Below are positions 26,583 to 37,586 of a stretch of DNA of 64,000 nt, in pieces; the stretch's first letter is position 1, and every line of letters starts with the position of its first letter. A program made the position numbers and the translations under genes. The DNA is from Eubacterium sp. AF22-9 (GTDB taxonomy: Bacteria > Bacillota > Clostridia > Lachnospirales > Lachnospiraceae). The stretch is taken from the NCBI GenBank assembly GCA_003458705.1, contig QRVH01000006.1:20624-84623 (forward strand), written 5' to 3'. The notes below the pieces were generated by a model that saw only the letters and a list, made by a program, of their open reading frames with translations, did not search any database and was not told where the DNA came from.

Positions 26583-29500
26583 CAGAATCAGAGTTAATAA
26601 TGTTAAATATAATTTCGGTACACAGGTGTACGACGATTTCGTGATGCGCTTCAACTGCCAGAATACTATATATGACCTTGCCAATGGCGGTGGTAAGAGT
26701 CTGCTTATGCTGCTTCTTATGCAGAATATGCTTCCTAACTGCACACTTGATGACAAGCAGCCGATTGAGAAGCTTTTCAGGCAGGGAAGCGGTAATACAT
26801 GTATTCATTCTTTGGTTGAGTGGAAGTTAGATCCATGTTATCAGAAGGATGGTTTCAGGTTCATGACAACCGGCTTCTGTGCAAGAAAGGGAAGAGGCGC
26901 AGATGATGAGAATCAGGATGGACAGGAACAGACAGCTGCTCCGACAGCAAGTGTTGAATACTTTAATTACTGCATATTCTACAGGGAATTTGGCGATAAC
27001 GACATTAAGAATCTTCCACTTGTAAGTAATGGAGAGAGAATTACATATAACGGACTTAAGGCTTATCTTCGTGACCTTGAGAAGGGCGGGTACAAATATG
27101 TTGTTAAGATATTTGACAGAAAAGGTGATTATCAGAGCTTCATAAGCAATTACGGAATATATGAGAGTGCATGGGAAATTGTGCGTGGAATTAACAAGAC
27201 AGAGGGGCATGTAAGAACATATTTTGAGTCAAATTATAAGACAAGCCGTAAGGTTGTTGAGGATCTGCTTATAGAGGAGATTATCCAGAAATCCTTCAAT
27301 AACAAGCTGTCAGTTGACAATGACGAGGGCATGATGGCGCAGACTCTTATGGATATCAAGGATAAGTTAGTGGAGCTTTCAAAGAAACACTCACAGCTTG
27401 GAGCATACGACAGCCAGATTGCAGCTATCGACAGTTTTAAAGAATATCTGTCGACATACGAAGCATTTTACAACAGAAAAGAAGAGATAGAGAAGCAGCT
27501 ATATGACCTGCTTCTTGTTGCTATGCGGGAAAGTGATAAGAAGGATAAGGAACTTAAAAGTCAGGATGACCTTATCACTAAAATGCATGACGAGCTGGCA
27601 CATGAGAAGGAAGCCATAGCAGTTGCAGAGGTTATGTCTGAAAAGAATTCAATGGCGGGCGTTGAAAGTCTGGTTAAGGAGACAAGAAAGACACTTGAAC
27701 TTAAGAACGCAGCAATTGCAGAGGCAAGAGGAAAGCTTTCTTTAATGGAATCTGCCAATGATTATAAGGATTATGCAGAATATGAGAAATCCTACAAGGG
27801 ATTACAGGTTGCCATTGAGAACAGATTAAGAGAAGACACTGACATAACAGCTGAGTTAAAGATACTTGCAGCAGGCTACAGAAAGTTCTATGAGACAGAA
27901 TCAGGCAGATTAAAGGAAAAGCTTGATATAGCTGTCAACCGTGTTAAGGCGCTTGAGGTCAAGTTGTCAGAGACTAAGGACAACCTTAGAAATGCTGATA
28001 AGGAAGCCGCAGGTCTTGGCAGTCTTTCAGATAACCTTGAAAATGAAATACAGGCATTACAGACACAGCTTGGAGAGTTGTTATCTGAGGCAGGAACTGT
28101 TGTATGTGAAAATGCGTCTGAAGAATATGATAAGTCATTCAGGGATAAAGAACTGTTAAAGAATGAAGAAGCAAGAATGTCCGAAAAATTCAATGATATA
28201 CAGCAGCAGTTAATGTCACTTAATGAGACAATATCAGGTAATAAGGCACTTATTGATATATTTACAGAGCAATCAGAAAAACTTAAAAAGGCTGATGAAG
28301 CCGGAAGTGCAGATACAGAGCGCATGGATAAAATCCGTGAAATATATAATGCAGATAATGATGAGGCAATGCTTTCGGTTATTCTTGATACTTACTATAG
28401 AATGCGCAGTGAATATACAGAGGAATGTAAGGAAGAGGCAGAGCTTGAGAGCTTTATTGACAATGCAAGGAAGGGAACATACATCTGTAAGAGTCCTGAA
28501 AGAGACAGACTTAAGGAATATCTTGAGAGCCAGTATGGTTCAGATGTAGTTGAGGGACATGAGTGGTTTGCGGCACTTAATCCTGGACAGAAGAGAGATG
28601 TATTAAAGAGAACACCTTTCGTTGAGTATGCATTTGTAATAAAGAATGATTTCGAAAGAATTAAAGCTGATGAGATGCTTAAGGATTTCGGAAGAGGTGC
28701 GGCAGCCTATCCTGTTATAAGTGAACAGGTGCTTATCGATACCAAGCTAGAGATTAACAAAGACCTGATTGTGTTTGCATTAAAGGATATGTCATTTCTT
28801 CGTGATGATGCAAGACTTGAGACACAGATTAAGCTTGCACAGGAGGAGCTTGAATCACATAAGGCACAGGCAGGAAAGCTGTCAGACAGAATGAAGCTTG
28901 TGTGGGATGATTATACATTTGCACTTGTATATAACGCTAAGGCTGATAAGTCTGGTGCTTCTGAGGCAGAGGCAGTCAGATTAAAGATTGCTGACAGCGA
29001 GACGGGAATTATTGAAGCAGAGAAGAAGAGAAGTGCATTAAATGAGGTGAAGGAACAGCTTACAGGTCAGCTTTCACAGACAAGGGCTGACATTGAAGAA
29101 AAAGAAAATTCATGCAGGCTTCTTTCACAGATTATTGAGATGAATTCTTCTATAGATAAGAAGTATGAGAAGTTAAAGGGGCTTAAGGCAGACAGTGAAG
29201 CCGCAAGAAACCGTGTATACGAATATGAGGAAGCGGTATCTTCTGCAGGTGTTGAATATGAGGCTGCGAGGGATTTTGAGGACAGTACCAGAAAGGCTTA
29301 TCAGAAAATAGTGAAGTCATGGGAGGAGCAGTATGCACCTTATTATGATGAAAATGTTTCAATAGAAACTGATGACAATACAAGCCGCCTTGATAAAGAT
29401 GAAATCGAGAGCAGATTCACAGGATTAAAGACTGCACTTTCACAGAAAAACAGTGATTTCTCAGATAAGCAGGCACTGATGAATCATTTGTCAGCTTCCA

Positions 29501-31002
29501 TGAATAAATGCCGTGATGCAATAGAGTACAGAGGCTATACATTTGACGATATTAAGGCTAAGTATGAAGCTGGAGAGATTATTGCAGCAGGTTCGCAGCA
29601 GTTAAGAAATGCAAAGGATGCACTGAACAATCTTGTAGGTGCGAGTGATTCTGTAAGAGAGGAACTTGAGGCACAGGAGGCGCTTCTTAACAGGCTTGAG
29701 GGAAGTATCGCGCATGGAATTAACCAGATTGAGAATAATTATGGAAGCTTTAATGAATTCCCATGTGATGCACCGGAGGAGTTTATCACACAGCATAAGG
29801 CACTTATCAAGAAGTTAGAGGATAACACTAAGGTTCAGGAAAAGACACGAAGACAGATGTCAGATTCGTTAAAGGATATTCTTGTCTGCAGAAAAGACCT
29901 TGAAAGAATCGTGTCTGATGCTGGCATGCAGATTCCAGAAGAATTCCGTCCAGAGGATGTGGAAGGAATAACAGCTAATCTTACTGAATATGAGGCTGTT
30001 CATAAGGAATATGCTTCAATTAACAGGTTGGAGTATAAGAAGGTTGATGAATTTAACAAAAATAAATCTAAGCTTATTGACCTGCTTAACGGATTTAATG
30101 CGGTTGAGCTTGCTGATGAAGTAAGGATATCACTGAATGTTCCTGAAAATGTGGCAAAGACCAGAAGCATGATTGAATCGTTAAATGAGACGAACACATT
30201 TATACAGTTAGAAAAAGACCGTGTTGCCAAGGGCATAGAGGATATGCAGATGATTAAGGATAACTTCGAGAACCGTTGTATCCAGACATGCAGCAACATA
30301 AAGACAGAGCTTGACCGTCTGCCACAGTTGTCTAACATTAATCTTGACGGTGAACAGATTGCAATTATCAGTTTGCAGATTCCTTATATAAAGGAAGAAC
30401 TTTACAAGGAAAAAATGTCTGAATATATTGATGAAACTGTATTTATGGCGGAAAGTTTTAAGGAGCCGGCAGAAAGACTTAAGTATATAAGAAACAGACT
30501 TTCATGGAAGAGACTTTTCTCTGTTATTGTCACAGACATGAATTCAATCAGAATTAATCTGTACAAGAGAGAAAGAATCAAGGATCAGAGCCGCTACTTA
30601 AGATATGAAGAGGCAGTTGGTTCAACAGGACAGTCACAGGGTATATATATCCAGTTCCTTATTGCGATTATCAATTACATTTCTAATATGAATTCATCAG
30701 GCAATGAAGGTGTTGAAGGAAAAACTATATTTATAGATAATCCATTTGGTGCGGCTAAGGATATATACATATGGGAGCCGATATTCAAGCTGCTTGCTAC
30801 TAACCATGTACAGCTTATTGTTCCGGCAAGAGGTGCAACTCCTGCTATTACAGGACGATTCGATGTCAATTATATACTTGGACAGAAGCTTGTTGATTCA
30901 AGGCAGCAGACTGTGGTTGTTGATTATTACAGCAGTACTAAGGAAACAGAGCTTGAATATACAAGAATGGATTATGAACAGGCTACATTTGATTTTTTGT
31001 AA
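26569..31002 (+). CDS. JetC-like SMC ATPase (Wadjet/MksB type)
   Basis: ATG 26569, five bases after GGAGG, is preferred to 26557. 1,477 residues with SMC architecture: Walker A ANGGGKS at 38-44; long coiled coils (about 290-640 and 780-1230) around a central globular hinge-like region (about 650-740); then the ABC signature STGQSQG at 1352-1358 and Walker B IFIDNPFG near 1387-1394. The residue after the Walker B aspartate is asparagine, not the usual catalytic glutamate. Such proteins form DNA-entrapping motors. With JetA and JetB this makes a complete motor, but the JetD/MksG nuclease gene is absent nearby. Confidence 0.8.
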   Translation: MPQINRIRVNNVKYNFGTQVYDDFVMRFNCQNTIYDLANGGGKSLLMLLLMQNMLPNCTLDDKQPIEKLFRQGSGNTCIHSLVEWKLDPCYQKDGFRFMTTGFCARKGRGADDENQDGQEQTAAPTASVEYFNYCIFYREFGDNDIKNLPLVSNGERITYNGLKAYLRDLEKGGYKYVVKIFDRKGDYQSFISNYGIYESAWEIVRGINKTEGHVRTYFESNYKTSRKVVEDLLIEEIIQKSFNNKLSVDNDEGMMAQTLMDIKDKLVELSKKHSQLGAYDSQIAAIDSFKEYLSTYEAFYNRKEEIEKQLYDLLLVAMRESDKKDKELKSQDDLITKMHDELAHEKEAIAVAEVMSEKNSMAGVESLVKETRKTLELKNAAIAEARGKLSLMESANDYKDYAEYEKSYKGLQVAIENRLREDTDITAELKILAAGYRKFYETESGRLKEKLDIAVNRVKALEVKLSETKDNLRNADKEAAGLGSLSDNLENEIQALQTQLGELLSEAGTVVCENASEEYDKSFRDKELLKNEEARMSEKFNDIQQQLMSLNETISGNKALIDIFTEQSEKLKKADEAGSADTERMDKIREIYNADNDEAMLSVILDTYYRMRSEYTEECKEEAELESFIDNARKGTYICKSPERDRLKEYLESQYGSDVVEGHEWFAALNPGQKRDVLKRTPFVEYAFVIKNDFERIKADEMLKDFGRGAAAYPVISEQVLIDTKLEINKDLIVFALKDMSFLRDDARLETQIKLAQEELESHKAQAGKLSDRMKLVWDDYTFALVYNAKADKSGASEAEAVRLKIADSETGIIEAEKKRSALNEVKEQLTGQLSQTRADIEEKENSCRLLSQIIEMNSSIDKKYEKLKGLKADSEAARNRVYEYEEAVSSAGVEYEAARDFEDSTRKAYQKIVKSWEEQYAPYYDENVSIETDDNTSRLDKDEIESRFTGLKTALSQKNSDFSDKQALMNHLSASMNKCRDAIEYRGYTFDDIKAKYEAGEIIAAGSQQLRNAKDALNNLVGASDSVREELEAQEALLNRLEGSIAHGINQIENNYGSFNEFPCDAPEEFITQHKALIKKLEDNTKVQEKTRRQMSDSLKDILVCRKDLERIVSDAGMQIPEEFRPEDVEGITANLTEYEAVHKEYASINRLEYKKVDEFNKNKSKLIDLLNGFNAVELADEVRISLNVPENVAKTRSMIESLNETNTFIQLEKDRVAKGIEDMQMIKDNFENRCIQTCSNIKTELDRLPQLSNINLDGEQIAIISLQIPYIKEELYKEKMSEYIDETVFMAESFKEPAERLKYIRNRLSWKRLFSVIVTDMNSIRINLYKRERIKDQSRYLRYEEAVGSTGQSQGIYIQFLIAIINYISNMNSSGNEGVEGKTIFIDNPFGAAKDIYIWEPIFKLLATNHVQLIVPARGATPAITGRFDVNYILGQKLVDSRQQTVVVDYYSSTKETELEYTRMDYEQATFDFL

Positions 31003-31133
31003 CAAATTTGTAACAATTCTGTGAACTCGGTTTACAACAAACTTAGGCTGTGCTAAACTTTAATGAGTTGTAAAATACGACAATTAAATCAATTATAACA
31101 TTCAGTAAGCACAGGAATGAGGAATATATAACC

Positions 31134-33956
31134 ATGAATAAATACGAATTAGGAATTAAGATAGACCAGATTAAGAAACTGGCTGCTAAGAAGGATTATG
31201 CTGAAGCTGCCGCTATCGCAAAGGAACTTAACTGGTCTAAGGTAAAGGACTGGCAGTCACTTGCTACTGCAATCAATGTGCAGGAAGCAGTTGGCGATTA
31301 TGAAGAAGCAAGAGATATGGCTATTCTTGCTTACAACAGAAATCTTGGCGGAAGGAAGCTTGTATATAAGCTTACAGAATTTTTCATTAAGGTTGGTGAT
31401 TTTGAAAATGCCAATGAACTTTATGAAGAATATAGCAGGACTTCACAGCATGATGTGAGCAGATTTATCCTTTTATATGATTTAAGAAAAGCACAGAATG
31501 CATCAGATAATGAACTTGTAGGAATATTAGAGGATTACAGGGATCATGAAATTGATGAAAAATATATGTATGAGTTGGCAGTTCTTTATTATAAGACTGG
31601 AAGAAAAGAAGAGTGTGTCAAGACATGTGATAACATTGTTCTGTGGTTCCAGGATGGAAGATATGTTGAGAAGGCAGTACAGTTAAAGGAGAAACTTGGT
31701 GTTGTTCTTACTAAGACACAGAAGGGTATCTTAGAGGATGTAAAGAAGAGAAAGGATGACATTGAGGCTACTAAGGAAGAACTTTTTGCTAAACAGAAGG
31801 CATTGATAGATCTTAAGAGAGATGATGTTGAGGATGTTTTCAGGGAAGAGGAAGAAGATGAGGCTGAAGAAAATGATGATAAGGAAGATATTCCTGAACA
31901 GCCAGTAATTGGAAAGAAAACATCTACTAAGGCAAAAGAAGTTCATCTTAATGTACCAGAATATGACAGGGAGAAGGAAGAGGGACCTCTTTCAATGGAC
32001 CTTGTCCAGAATGACCAGAATAGCGAGATTAAGGATTTCATAATGAAAGCCTTAAATAAATCAGATAAAGCAGAGGCTGATAACAAGCAGACTGTATCTG
32101 CACGAAAGATAGAGACACCACAGGTAGAAAAGCCTGAAGTGCAGGAAACTATGACAGAGGATGGTGAGAAATCATTCTCTAATGAAATTAACAAGGCTAA
32201 TCTTTCATTAAAGGAACTTATCGCAAATGCAAAGCAGAAGCTTGAAAATAATTATGATAAGATTAATAAAGAAGATGAAGCTGAGCAGAGAAGAGAAGCA
32301 GAGGCTCGTATTAATGAGAAGGCAAAGAACATTGATATTAATGTTCCGGTTCCGGATTACAGCCTTTATGATACAAAAAATCTTCAGGAAGAACTTGCTG
32401 CTAACATGAGCGATCTGTTCAAAGCTGATGAAGAAGATGAGGATGTTAAGACATTTGTACCAGCTTCAAAGCGTCAGGATGAAAAGCAGGAAGAGAAAGA
32501 GCCTGTTAAGGAAAATGCTACGGCAGTATCTGTGAATACTGATATTGCTGATGAAGCTGAAAATACTGAAACATCAGATGATGATGACCAGATTGAAGGC
32601 CAGATGGATATAACAGAATGGATGCAGTCTGTCAGGGAAGAGAAATACGGTAAGCAGGATACGAGAGAATTTTCTAAGTCGGAGCTTGAGAGATATCTTG
32701 ACGAAAAAGAAGAAAAAAGCGCTGCCTATGAGAAAATGGTTGAACGTAAAAAAGCAGAAGCTCTGGCAGCTGGTAAGGAGATTTACAAGGAAGAAGCCAA
32801 GCAGGTTGCTCTTGCACAGATGGCGGTTGATTCAGCAAGAATGGATTTAGCAATCAGAACAGGTAAGGCTGCTGCAAGATTAGAGCAGGAAGCGGCAAAG
32901 GCTGCGGTAGCAGTAACTAAGAAGGCACCAGTTAATGCAGAGGAACCAAGTGAAGAAATTCCTTTAGTTACAGCACAGATTCCAACAGTTTCAGAATCTA
33001 TGATATCAGATATCAATTCAATTATGAATGATGATAATAATAAAGAAGAAGGTGATGAGGCTGTTGCCCAGCAAGAGGCAGCTGCGGGCGTTGAGCCAGA
33101 AGAAACAGTTCCATTTACTAGACAGAACAGACAGCCGGAGAGTATGGAAGAATATAATACAGACAACGATGAAGTCGAAGAAGAAAAAGATAAGAAGCTT
33201 ACAGGAGAGCTTGCCAAGATATTCAGAAAGTACAGGGATATGCCAGGACTTGAGGAGCAGCTTGTTGATTTATTCGATACAATCGATGATGAGATGCAGA
33301 TTAATACATCTAAAGTGGGCAATATTCTCATTTCTGGTAATTCAAGTTCAGATAAGACAGATCTGGCAAGAACAATTATAAGAGCAATAAACACATTATA
33401 TCCTGATAAACAGAAAAAGATTGCCAAGACATCAGGAGAGAGTATAAACCAGCGCGGAATTGCAAAGGCTATGGGAAGACTTAAAGGTACTGCACTTATT
33501 GTAGAAGGCGCAGGAACAATCCAGCCTAAGAGAATTAACGAGCTTCTTAACTGTCTTGAGCAGGACACTGACAGAATGATAGTTATATTCGAAGATTCAG
33601 ATACAGATATGAATGTACTGATTAACTTTAATCCTGAATTAACTAATACATTTAATCACAGAATTATTCTTAAGCAGTATACAGTCAATGAACTTGTTGA
33701 GATGGCAAAGAGGTTTGCAAGAAAGAGACAGTATGAGGTTGATGATGATGCATTACTAGAACTGTATCTTAAGATTGACAAACTCCATAACGTGAATGAT
33801 AATATTAAACTTGATGATATCAAGGAAATTATCAATCAGGCAATTGTCAATTCTGAAAGAAGAGCATCAAGAAGATTCTTTGGCGGACTTAAGAAGAAGA
33901 GAAGCGAGAATGGTGATGTTATATTCTTGACAGAGGCAGACTTTAAAGACAGATAA
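31134..33956 (+). CDS. Large TPR protein with degenerate AAA-like C-terminus
   Basis: A 940-residue protein, apparently cytoplasmic. Residues 1-210 form helical TPR-like repeats ([38 protein letters not shown]). Residues about 220-690 are highly charged, acidic and coiled-coil prone. The last 240 residues resemble an AAA+ module: [22 protein letters not shown], then a P-loop-like GNSSSDKT (735-742) with Asp in place of Gly, and ALIVEGAG where Walker B should be. ATP hydrolysis is therefore doubtful. It starts 131 bases after the JetC-like gene with its own ribosome site. A functional link to the SMC system is possible but unproven. Confidence 0.55.
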   Translation: MNKYELGIKIDQIKKLAAKKDYAEAAAIAKELNWSKVKDWQSLATAINVQEAVGDYEEARDMAILAYNRNLGGRKLVYKLTEFFIKVGDFENANELYEEYSRTSQHDVSRFILLYDLRKAQNASDNELVGILEDYRDHEIDEKYMYELAVLYYKTGRKEECVKTCDNIVLWFQDGRYVEKAVQLKEKLGVVLTKTQKGILEDVKKRKDDIEATKEELFAKQKALIDLKRDDVEDVFREEEEDEAEENDDKEDIPEQPVIGKKTSTKAKEVHLNVPEYDREKEEGPLSMDLVQNDQNSEIKDFIMKALNKSDKAEADNKQTVSARKIETPQVEKPEVQETMTEDGEKSFSNEINKANLSLKELIANAKQKLENNYDKINKEDEAEQRREAEARINEKAKNIDINVPVPDYSLYDTKNLQEELAANMSDLFKADEEDEDVKTFVPASKRQDEKQEEKEPVKENATAVSVNTDIADEAENTETSDDDDQIEGQMDITEWMQSVREEKYGKQDTREFSKSELERYLDEKEEKSAAYEKMVERKKAEALAAGKEIYKEEAKQVALAQMAVDSARMDLAIRTGKAAARLEQEAAKAAVAVTKKAPVNAEEPSEEIPLVTAQIPTVSESMISDINSIMNDDNNKEEGDEAVAQQEAAAGVEPEETVPFTRQNRQPESMEEYNTDNDEVEEEKDKKLTGELAKIFRKYRDMPGLEEQLVDLFDTIDDEMQINTSKVGNILISGNSSSDKTDLARTIIRAINTLYPDKQKKIAKTSGESINQRGIAKAMGRLKGTALIVEGAGTIQPKRINELLNCLEQDTDRMIVIFEDSDTDMNVLINFNPELTNTFNHRIILKQYTVNELVEMAKRFARKRQYEVDDDALLELYLKIDKLHNVNDNIKLDDIKEIINQAIVNSERRASRRFFGGLKKKRSENGDVIFLTEADFKDR

Positions 33957-33994
33957 AACTATATGCACAAATGTGCTTACACAGGGAGGAAACT

Positions 33995-35982
33995 ATGACT
34001 AATATCGATGAAATGTCAATTAATGCAATCAGAGTATTGTCAGCAGATGCAATTCAGAAGGCGAATTCAGGACATCCTGGACTTCCACTCGGAACTGCAC
34101 CAACAGCTTATGAATTATGGACTAAACATATGAATTACAATCCTGCTGATCCTAAGTGGGAGAATAGAGACAGATTCGTTCTTTCTGGCGGACATGGTTC
34201 AATGCTTCTTTACTCATTGTTCCATTTACTTGGAATTGGCAATCTTTCTTTAGATGATGTAAAGAATTTCAGACAGATGGGCTCAAAGACACCAGGACAT
34301 CCAGAGTATGGTCATACAGTTGGTGTTGAAGCAACAACTGGACCTCTTGGACAGGGTATGGCTATGGCAGTAGGTATGGCTATGGCAGAAGCACATCTTG
34401 CATCAGTATTTAATAAGGATGGATACAATGTAGTAGACCATTACACATATGTACTTGGTGGAGACGGCTGTATGATGGAAGGTATTTCATCAGAATGTTT
34501 CTCACTTGCAGGAACATTAGGTCTTTCAAAGCTTATTGTATTCTACGATTCTAACAATATATCAATTGAGGGAAGCACAGATATTGCATTTACTGAAAAT
34601 GTAATGAAGAGATTTGAAGCATTTGGTTTCCAGACAATCGAGGTTGCTGATGGCAATGATATCGAAGCAATCGGTAAGGCTATTGAGGAGGCTAAGGCTG
34701 ATAAGGAAAGACCTTCACTTATTAAAGTTAATACACTTATCGGATACGGCTGTCCTGCAAAGCAGGGTAAGGCAAGCGCACATGGCGAGCCTCTTGGTAT
34801 TGATAATGTTGCGGCACTTAAGGAAAACCTTAACTGGCCATGCAAGGGTGATTTCGAAGTACCACAGGAAGTATATGATCATTATAAAGAGATAGCAGCA
34901 AGAATGGCTGAGCCAGAGAAAGAATGGAATAGCTCTTTGCTGAATACTGTGAGAAGTTCCCTGAGATGAAGGAACTCTGGGATAAATATTACAATGGATG
35001 TGATATGTCCGATCTATTCAATTCTGAGGAATACCTTGCGAAGCCAGAGAAGGCAGAAGCAACAAGAAGTTCAAGTGGAACAATTCTTAACATGATTAAG
35101 AATCTCATGCCTAACCTTATTGGTGGTTCAGCAGATTTAGCACCATCTAATAAGACTAACATGAAGGATGCAGGAGATTTCTCTAAGGAGAATTATGCAG
35201 GAACTAACCTTCACTTTGGTGTAAGAGAACAGGCTATGGCAGCAATTGGTAACGGACTTGCACTTCATGGTGGATTAAGACCATTCGTTGCAACATTCTT
35301 CGTATTCAGTGATTACACAAAGCCAATGGCAAGACTTACATCACTTATGAAGCTTCCACTTATATATGTATTTACACATGACAGTATCGGAGTTGGTGAG
35401 GACGGACCTACACATGAGCCAATTGAGCAGCTTGCAGCATTTCGTTCAATGCCGGACTTCACAGTATTCAGACCATGTGACAGAACAGAGACAGCACTTG
35501 CATGGGAATATGCTATTGAATCTAAGGACGAGCCAACAGCTTTAGTTCTTACAAGACAGAACCTTCCACAGATGGCTGGTTCATCAAAGGAAGCACTTAA
35601 GGGAGCATATATTCTTGAGGATTCAGATAAAGAGACTCCGGATGGAATCATCATTGCAAGTGGTTCAGAAGTAAACCTTGCTGTATCAGCAAAGGCAGAG
35701 CTTAAGAATGCAGGAATAGATGTAAGAGTAGTAAGTATGCCATCTATGGACGTATTCGAGAAGCAGTCAGACGAATACAAGGAATCAGTCCTTCCTAAGA
35801 GTGTAAGAAAGAGAGTTGCAGTTGAGGCACTTTCAGACTTCGGCTGGTACAGATATGTAGGACTTGACGGAAAGGTTATCTGCATGAAGGGCTTCGGAGC
35901 TTCAGGTCCGGCTAACCAGTTATTCGAGCATTTCGGATTTACTGTAGAGAATGTAGTTAATACTGTTAAGAGTCTTTTCTAA
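33995..35982 (+). CDS. tkt: Transketolase, reading frame interrupted near 34932
   Basis: Transketolase moves two-carbon units between sugar phosphates in the pentose phosphate pathway using thiamine diphosphate. ATG 33995 follows GGGAGGAAACT. The first frame carries [18 protein letters not shown] and the TPP motif [13 protein letters not shown]...NN; it stops at 34969. The second half ([19 protein letters not shown], then [40 protein letters not shown]) lies one base out of frame. Restoring one base near AATAGCTCTTT (34929-34937) gives one continuous 662-residue enzyme of normal length. Since the gene is normally essential, a sequence error is likely. Confidence 0.93.
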
Positions 35983-36005
35983 GAGAAAAAGAATATAATA
36001 TAGAA

Positions 36006-36046
36006 AGGGATTTCGGTTATTAAATATAACTGGAATCCCTGTTTTT
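36006..36046 (+). terminator. Intrinsic terminator of tkt
   Basis: AGGGATTTCGGTTAT pairs with ATAACTGGAATCCCT (15 pairs with two G-U), followed by GTTTTTA. Confidence 0.75.
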
Positions 36047-36147
36047 ATGATGTCAAGTGCAGAATATGCCATATATTGCAGAATATGCCAAGAAATTATG
36101 ATGTCAAGTGCAGAATATGCCATATATTACCGAATATGACAGAATTA
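36046..36147. repeat. 51-bp tandem direct repeat with GCAGAATATGCC units
   Basis: TATGATGTCAAGTGCAGAAT and the following TGCCATATATT recur with a 51-base period (starting 36046 and 36097). GCAGAATATGCC occurs three times and a fourth degenerate form ends the array. It lies between the tkt terminator and the alcohol dehydrogenase promoter. Confidence 0.65.
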
Positions 36148-36211
36148 AATGCGACATTAAAAATATATAAATGTTCATGGAATATTTACAAAAAATTATA
36201 ATAAAATTTAC

Positions 36212-36240
36212 TTGAATTATTATACGGGCAAGCATATAAT
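36212..36240 (+). promoter_or_regulatory. Promoter of the alcohol dehydrogenase gene
   Basis: TTGAAT (36212-36217), a 17-base spacer and a perfect TATAAT (36235-36240). Start expected near 36247. Confidence 0.7.
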
Positions 36241-36253
36241 AAAAGCATAGGGT

Positions 36254-36271
36254 TTGTTTATAATTTAACAA
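36254..36271 (+). promoter_or_regulatory. Probable Rex operator
   Basis: TTGTTTATAATTTAACAA matches the Firmicutes Rex consensus TTGTTAANNNNTTAACAA at all but one of 14 defined positions. It lies just downstream of the predicted transcription start, where bound Rex would block elongation. Rex represses fermentation genes until NADH rises, which fits an alcohol dehydrogenase. Confidence 0.65.
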
Positions 36272-36299
36272 TCAAATATTTATGTACGGAGGTTTTATT

Positions 36300-37511
36300 A
36301 TGGTTCGATTTACTTTACCAAGAGATTTGTATCATGGAAAGGGTTCTTTGGAAGCCCTCAAGACACTTGAAGGAAAGAAAGCTATCATCTGCGTTGGTGG
36401 CGGCTCTATGAAGCGTAACGGTTTCCTTCAGAAAGCGGAGGATTACCTCAAGGAAGCAGGAATGGAAGTTAAGCTTTTCGAGGGTATCGAGTCTGATCCA
36501 TCAGTCGAGACTGTTATGAAGGGCGCTGCTGTTATGACAGAGTTCGAGCCAGACTGGATTGTTGCTATCGGCGGAGGTTCTCCTATTGATGCTGCTAAGG
36601 CAATGTGGATTAAGTATGAATATCCTGATACAACATTTGAAGATATGTGCAAGGTATTCGGTCTTCCTAAGCTTCGTAAGAAAGCTCATTTCTGTGCAGT
36701 TTCATCTACATCAGGAACAGCTACAGAGGTAACAGCATTCTCTATTATTACAGATTATGAGAAAGGTATTAAGTATCCTATAGCAGATTTCGAGATTACT
36801 CCTGATGTTGCTATTGTTGATCCTGAGCTTGCAGAGACTATGCCGGTTAAGCTTGTAGCACATACAGGTATGGATGCCATGACACATGCAATTGAGGCTT
36901 ATGTATCAACTGCTAACTGTGATTACACAGATCCACTGGCACTTCATGCTATGGAGATGATTCAGGCTAATCTCGTTAAATCATACAACGGAGATATGGC
37001 AGCAAGAGATTCAATGCACAACGCACAATGTCTTGCAGGTATGGCATTCTCTAATGCATTACTTGGTATCGTTCATTCAATGGCACATAAGACAGGTGCA
37101 GCATTTGAAGGTGGACATATTATCCATGGTGCAGCTAATGCTATGTATCTTCCTAAGGTTATCAAGTTCAATGCCAAGGATGAGACAGCAGCTAAGAGAT
37201 ATGCATTTATCGCTGATTTCTTACATCTTGGTGGCAATACACAGGATGAGAAGATTGACAATCTTATCGCTATGTTAAGAAAGATGAATGATGACCTTAA
37301 TATTCCTCACTGCATCAAGAATTATGGTGAGGGTGGTCTCCCAGCAGAGACAGGATTTGTATCAGAGGAAGAATTCAAGGCTAAGTTACACGACATCGCA
37401 GCCAATGCTATCCTTGATGCATGTACAGGTTCTAATCCACGTCAGCCAAGTCAGGAAGAGATGGAGAAGCTTCTTACATGCTGCTACTATGATACAGAAG
37501 TTGACTTCTAA
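36300..37511 (+). CDS. Iron-containing alcohol dehydrogenase
   Basis: A group III alcohol dehydrogenase of 403 residues; ATG 36300 follows ACGGAGG. Motifs: GGGSPIDAAKAMW (nucleotide binding), SSTSGTATEVTAFSII, HTGMDAMTHAIEAY and HSMAHKTGAAFEGGHIIHGAANAMYLP (iron-binding histidines). It should reduce aldehydes to alcohols with NAD(P)H in fermentation, similar to butanol dehydrogenases; the exact substrate is not clear. A Rex operator and strong promoter suggest redox control. Confidence 0.9.
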   Translation: MVRFTLPRDLYHGKGSLEALKTLEGKKAIICVGGGSMKRNGFLQKAEDYLKEAGMEVKLFEGIESDPSVETVMKGAAVMTEFEPDWIVAIGGGSPIDAAKAMWIKYEYPDTTFEDMCKVFGLPKLRKKAHFCAVSSTSGTATEVTAFSIITDYEKGIKYPIADFEITPDVAIVDPELAETMPVKLVAHTGMDAMTHAIEAYVSTANCDYTDPLALHAMEMIQANLVKSYNGDMAARDSMHNAQCLAGMAFSNALLGIVHSMAHKTGAAFEGGHIIHGAANAMYLPKVIKFNAKDETAAKRYAFIADFLHLGGNTQDEKIDNLIAMLRKMNDDLNIPHCIKNYGEGGLPAETGFVSEEEFKAKLHDIAANAILDACTGSNPRQPSQEEMEKLLTCCYYDTEVDF

Positions 37512-37536
37512 TAATTACATATAAGAATAAATGTTA

Positions 37537-37583
37537 AGCCTTCTGGTAATAATACGGTTGTATTAATTATCAGGAGGCTTTTT
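37537..37583 (+). terminator. Terminator that also contains the next ribosome site
   Basis: AGCCTTCTGGTAAT pairs with ATTATCAGGAGGCT over 14 bases with G-U pairs, then TTTTT. The 3' arm holds the AGGAGG that serves the ATG at 37587, so read-through transcripts would have a masked ribosome site. Confidence 0.65.
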
Positions 37584-37586
37584 ATT

